From Kocuria subflava (lineage in GTDB: Bacteria; Actinomycetota; Actinomycetes; Actinomycetales; Micrococcaceae), in the NCBI RefSeq assembly GCF_012163155.1, contig NZ_JAAVUN010000024.1, positions 1-36,775 of the forward strand: a DNA stretch of 36,775 nucleotides, given 5' to 3'. The notes under the pieces are model-generated. The model did not search any database, had not been told where the DNA came from, and saw only the letters and a program-made list of their open reading frames with translations. Position 1 is the stretch's first letter, and every line of letters starts with the position of its first letter. Positions 34,362-36,775 of this stretch are shown here, one piece after another. The position numbers and the translations under genes are program-made.

Positions 34362-35807
34362 ATGAAATCAGCATTTTCCTCACGGAACCGCAAAGTCGCA
34401 CCGGATACCAAACAAGCGCCAGGACCACGACGCCGGAGGTCTCGTTCGCGGGTCTTGTCGGCTGCCGCTGTGGTCACCACCGCGGGGTTGGTTCTGAGCG
34501 GTTGTGGGCAAGGCGGAGAGCAGAACAACAACGTGATCGACTACTGGTTGTGGGACACGCAGCAGATGCCCGCGTATCAGCAATGCGCGGACCTGTTCCA
34601 GGAGGAGAACCCCGAGTACACGGTCAACGTCACTCAAACCGGTTGGGGTGACTACTGGCAGCGGTTGACTGCTGGGTTCTTGGCTGACACCGGACCCGAT
34701 GTGTTCGTCAATCACGTCTCCCGTTACCCGCAGTACGCCGACCTTGATGTTCTTCTGCCGTTGGACGAACAACCTGCCACCGCTGATCAGAGAGAGGACG
34801 ACTACGCAGAGGGCCTCACGGACATCTGGACCGGTTCGGACGGGCATCGATACGGCAGCCCCAAGGACTGGGACACGATTGCCATGTTCTACAACAACCA
34901 ACATCTGGAGGATGCCGGCGTGAGCCCTGAGGAGTTGGGCTCACTCGAGTGGAATCCGGAGGACGGCGGCAGCTTTGAGGCCACCATCGCTCACCTGACC
35001 GTGGACAGCAACGGCGTCCGCGGGGATGAGCCCGGGTTCGACAAGGACAACGTTGCCGTCTACGGCCTGGGACTGTCTGATGCCGGTGGCGGGACGTTTG
35101 GCCAGGGCCAGTGGTCAGCTTTCGCCAATTCCAACGGCTGGCAGGCAACGGACACTCCCCTGTGGGGCACGGAGTACAACTACGACGACCCCCAGTTGCA
35201 CGAAACACTGGACTGGTACTTCGGCCTCTCGGACAAGGGTTACATGCCCCGGTTCGGTCAGTTCAACGAGGACGACGGAACCTTGCAGCAGTTGATGTCC
35301 GGGTCCGTGGCTGTGGTCACGGACGGTTCCTGGATGATCCCGGCCTACGCGGGGAACGAGAGCGTGGACGTGGGCACTGCCCGTTTGCCCGCGGGGCCAA
35401 ACGGCACAGCACCCAGCATGATCAACGGCCTGGCGGACTCGATCTCAGCCGAAACCGACAACCCTGAAGCTGCGGCTCAGTGGGTGGAATTCTTGGGATC
35501 CGAGCAGTGTCAGTCCGTGGTGGCTGAGGCTGCGGTGGTCTTCCCGGCACGGGAGGATGCTGTGGAACGCACGGAGGACATCTGGCGTGAACAGGGCATC
35601 AACACGGAAGCGTTCACCGGACCCATTGACGACGGCGACACCTTCTTCATGCCTGTGACCAGCCACGGTGCGGACGTCACGGCCCTGACCGGTCCCGCCT
35701 TTCAAGAGATCTGGGCGGATCGCCCTCCCTCAGCTGAGGTGTTGGACCCCATGAATGGCGCCATCAATGACTTGTTCATTGCTGACGCCGCCGCTCAGGA
35801 GGACTGA
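34362..35807 (+). CDS. ABC sugar-binding lipoprotein (extracellular solute-binding protein family 1)
   Basis: The 481-residue protein has a long, Arg-rich N-region, a hydrophobic stretch, and a lipobox LSGC with the lipidated cysteine at Cys48, then a family 1 solute-binding domain (DYWLWDTQQMPAYQQCADLF; FLADTGPDVFVNHVSRYPQY; MFYNNQHLEDAGV). It captures alpha-galactosides outside the membrane and delivers them to the two permeases. The ATG is 13 nt after the second permease stop. The gene order melA-permease-permease-binding protein differs from the usual binding-protein-first order of Msm/Raf operons. Confidence 0.92.
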   Translation: MKSAFSSRNRKVAPDTKQAPGPRRRRSRSRVLSAAAVVTTAGLVLSGCGQGGEQNNNVIDYWLWDTQQMPAYQQCADLFQEENPEYTVNVTQTGWGDYWQRLTAGFLADTGPDVFVNHVSRYPQYADLDVLLPLDEQPATADQREDDYAEGLTDIWTGSDGHRYGSPKDWDTIAMFYNNQHLEDAGVSPEELGSLEWNPEDGGSFEATIAHLTVDSNGVRGDEPGFDKDNVAVYGLGLSDAGGGTFGQGQWSAFANSNGWQATDTPLWGTEYNYDDPQLHETLDWYFGLSDKGYMPRFGQFNEDDGTLQQLMSGSVAVVTDGSWMIPAYAGNESVDVGTARLPAGPNGTAPSMINGLADSISAETDNPEAAAQWVEFLGSEQCQSVVAEAAVVFPAREDAVERTEDIWREQGINTEAFTGPIDDGDTFFMPVTSHGADVTALTGPAFQEIWADRPPSAEVLDPMNGAINDLFIADAAAQED

Positions 35808-36721
35808 GCGCTCCCCACCATTCGGGCCCGGATCGTGATCACTGCGGTCCGGGCCTGAACTTTGTGCTCACGTGCCACGTCCACACCACATGATCTGCTG
35901 CCCAGTCCTTCATATGCAGCGTCCAGATGCAGCCACCAGGTTTCCACCGTGGCAGGTGGGGGCAGTTCATCGTCGTGCAGGGCGGACTCCAACTGCGTAT
36001 CCGACTACGGCAGCAACGACCACCACGGCCCGTCAGGTTGAGGCACAGTATCCAGGCACACACCCAAGACCTCCACCTCCATGCGGGAATCGGCTCCAGG
36101 TTCTTCCACCACGGGGATGCTCAGACGCCGGAGGTCACCACGGGTACCTGTGGACTGAGGGAACGGGTAGCGCGTGAACAGGTTGGAGGGGGCGGACGTC
36201 CATGTGTCAAAGCGGACACCGTGGGCAGCGTCTGGTGCGGATTCCCCCGGCCCGTCCCCCGTCCACTCGACGTCCCTTTGAGGGTCGAGCTGGATTGGCA
36301 ACACCACACCCAGCCGTGCGGGGTCCACCACGGATGAGAGCTCCAGCTGGATCGATGCCTCAACCCAACCGTCCGTCTGTTCAGTACATTGAACGGCGAG
36401 CTCAGGCCGGGTCGAGTCCAAGGCGTGGTCTAGCCATCGCCGCACTGTGGGGATCACCACCCCGGCACCGTGCAATGGGTCCTGGTCCTGTTGCCGCGTT
36501 CCGGACCACCCGTGCCAATCGACGCTTGGATCCACGCCGTGCCGTTCCCGGGCCGGTTCGAAGAAACCGGAGTCATTGTCCGTGGGTGCACGCCAGGCTG
36601 TTGCGGTGAGATTTTGAAGGAAGTCCGGAATCCCACACGGGCGGCGGACCCCTGGACACGGCGGAACCTGTTGTGGTCCGGCCCAGGCATCCGTGCGATG
36701 TCTTAGCCTCGATCCACCGAC
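35795..36721 (-). pseudogene. lacZ: Remnant of GH2 beta-galactosidase (lacZ C-terminal domain)
   Basis: The minus strand encodes the C-terminal, domain-5 part of a LacZ-type beta-galactosidase: WRAPTDNDSG near 36590-36560, VEWTGDGPGESAPDA, RYPFPQSTGTR, then after an in-frame amber codon (36005-36007) DDELPPPATVETWWLHLD and YEGLGSRSCGVDV, reading on to 35795. In intact relatives the amber position is usually tyrosine (LPYSD pattern), so TAC to TAG is likely. Only about 300 of the usual 1000 residues remain, so the active site is missing. The frame runs from a stop at 36722-36724. The tail overlaps the end of the binding-protein gene in antisense. Confidence 0.8.
35823..35857 (+). terminator. 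Terminator of the alpha-galactosidase operon
   Basis: A 12-bp stem with two G-T wobbles (35823-35834 with 35846-35857, 11-nt loop) starts 15 nt after the binding-protein stop. It is followed by AACTTTGTG, a weak T-tract. The stem also falls inside the end of the antisense lacZ remnant. Confidence 0.6.
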
Positions 36722-36775
36722 TCAGGTTCGGGCCGGCGGCCGATATCCCGGATCGGCACTGAGCCGTTTTTTGGC
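36703..36775 (-). CDS. Possible C-terminal end of an upstream gene, partial
   Basis: At the right edge one minus-strand frame reads PKNGSVPIRDIGRRPEPESV and ends at TAA (36703-36705). The tail has the look of a protein end but matches nothing I recognise, and it slightly overlaps the lacZ remnant frame. Only about 23 codons are inside the window, so this may be chance. Confidence 0.2.
   Translation of the reverse strand, partial: PKNGSVPIRDIGRRPEPESVDRG

Noticed and set aside
1-36775. CRISPR array, tRNA genes, insertion sequences or integrase genes
   Set aside because: I saw no regularly spaced direct repeats, no tRNA cloverleaf with a T-loop signature, and no transposase or integrase motif on either strand; tRNA absence is by eye only.

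Overview
The window is a GC-rich, densely coded stretch of chromosome. It looks like a member of the Actinomycetota, probably Micrococcaceae (Rothia/Kocuria/Arthrobacter-like). This is inferred from codon and base composition, many GTG starts, a SAM-I/IV-type leader on methionine genes, a c-di-AMP riboswitch on a cell-wall hydrolase, and an actinobacterial-type rRNA leader at the left edge. I cannot name the species.

Layout, left to right. (1) Positions 1-190 hold what appears to be the promoter and leader of an rRNA operon that runs leftward out of the window. (2) A fatty-acid oxidation multienzyme protein (fadJ/fadB type), a GNAT acetyltransferase, an O6-alkylguanine-DNA alkyltransferase and a DUF4870 membrane protein with a Gln/Gly/Tyr-rich repeat. 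(3) metY-metB, overlapping by 4 nt, behind a SAM-I/IV-superfamily riboswitch. (4) A membrane acyltransferase, a small zinc-ribbon protein, and a two-gene unit for a sulfoquinovose lipid or glycan (SqdB/SQD1 plus an SqdX-like glycosyltransferase). (5) A decayed serine beta-lactamase-like lipoprotein and two overlapping CNNM/CBS (CorC/HlyC-type) membrane proteins. (6) A secreted NlpC/P60 hydrolase under a c-di-AMP (ydaO-yuaA) riboswitch. (7) A lactate locus: GntR regulator and lactate permease on one strand, divergent lutABC on the other, with a palindromic GntR-type operator between them. (8) A glutathione peroxidase, then a Vsr/DUF559-like nuclease gene bracketed by two very long, related perfect hairpins, then an aquaporin. 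(9) An alpha-galactoside locus: deoR-galT-galK on the minus strand, divergent from alpha-galactosidase, two ABC permeases and a sugar-binding lipoprotein. (10) The right edge carries the C-terminal remnant of a lacZ-type beta-galactosidase, cut off at its 5' end and interrupted by an amber codon.

How the genes work together. The right half is a set of carbon-source modules. Lactate is imported by LldP and oxidised by LutABC. Alpha-galactosides are imported by the ABC system (no ATPase gene here, so a shared one is likely), cut in the cytoplasm by the GH36 enzyme, and the galactose enters the Leloir pathway through GalK and GalT. The dead lacZ suggests a former lactose branch. The left half is housekeeping metabolism plus envelope functions.

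The most unusual items are the hairpin-bracketed nuclease cassette, the sulfoquinovose gene pair in a non-photosynthetic-looking bacterium, the divergent SAM leader, and the two pseudogenes. Many long antisense open frames exist because of the high GC content; I regard them as shadows.
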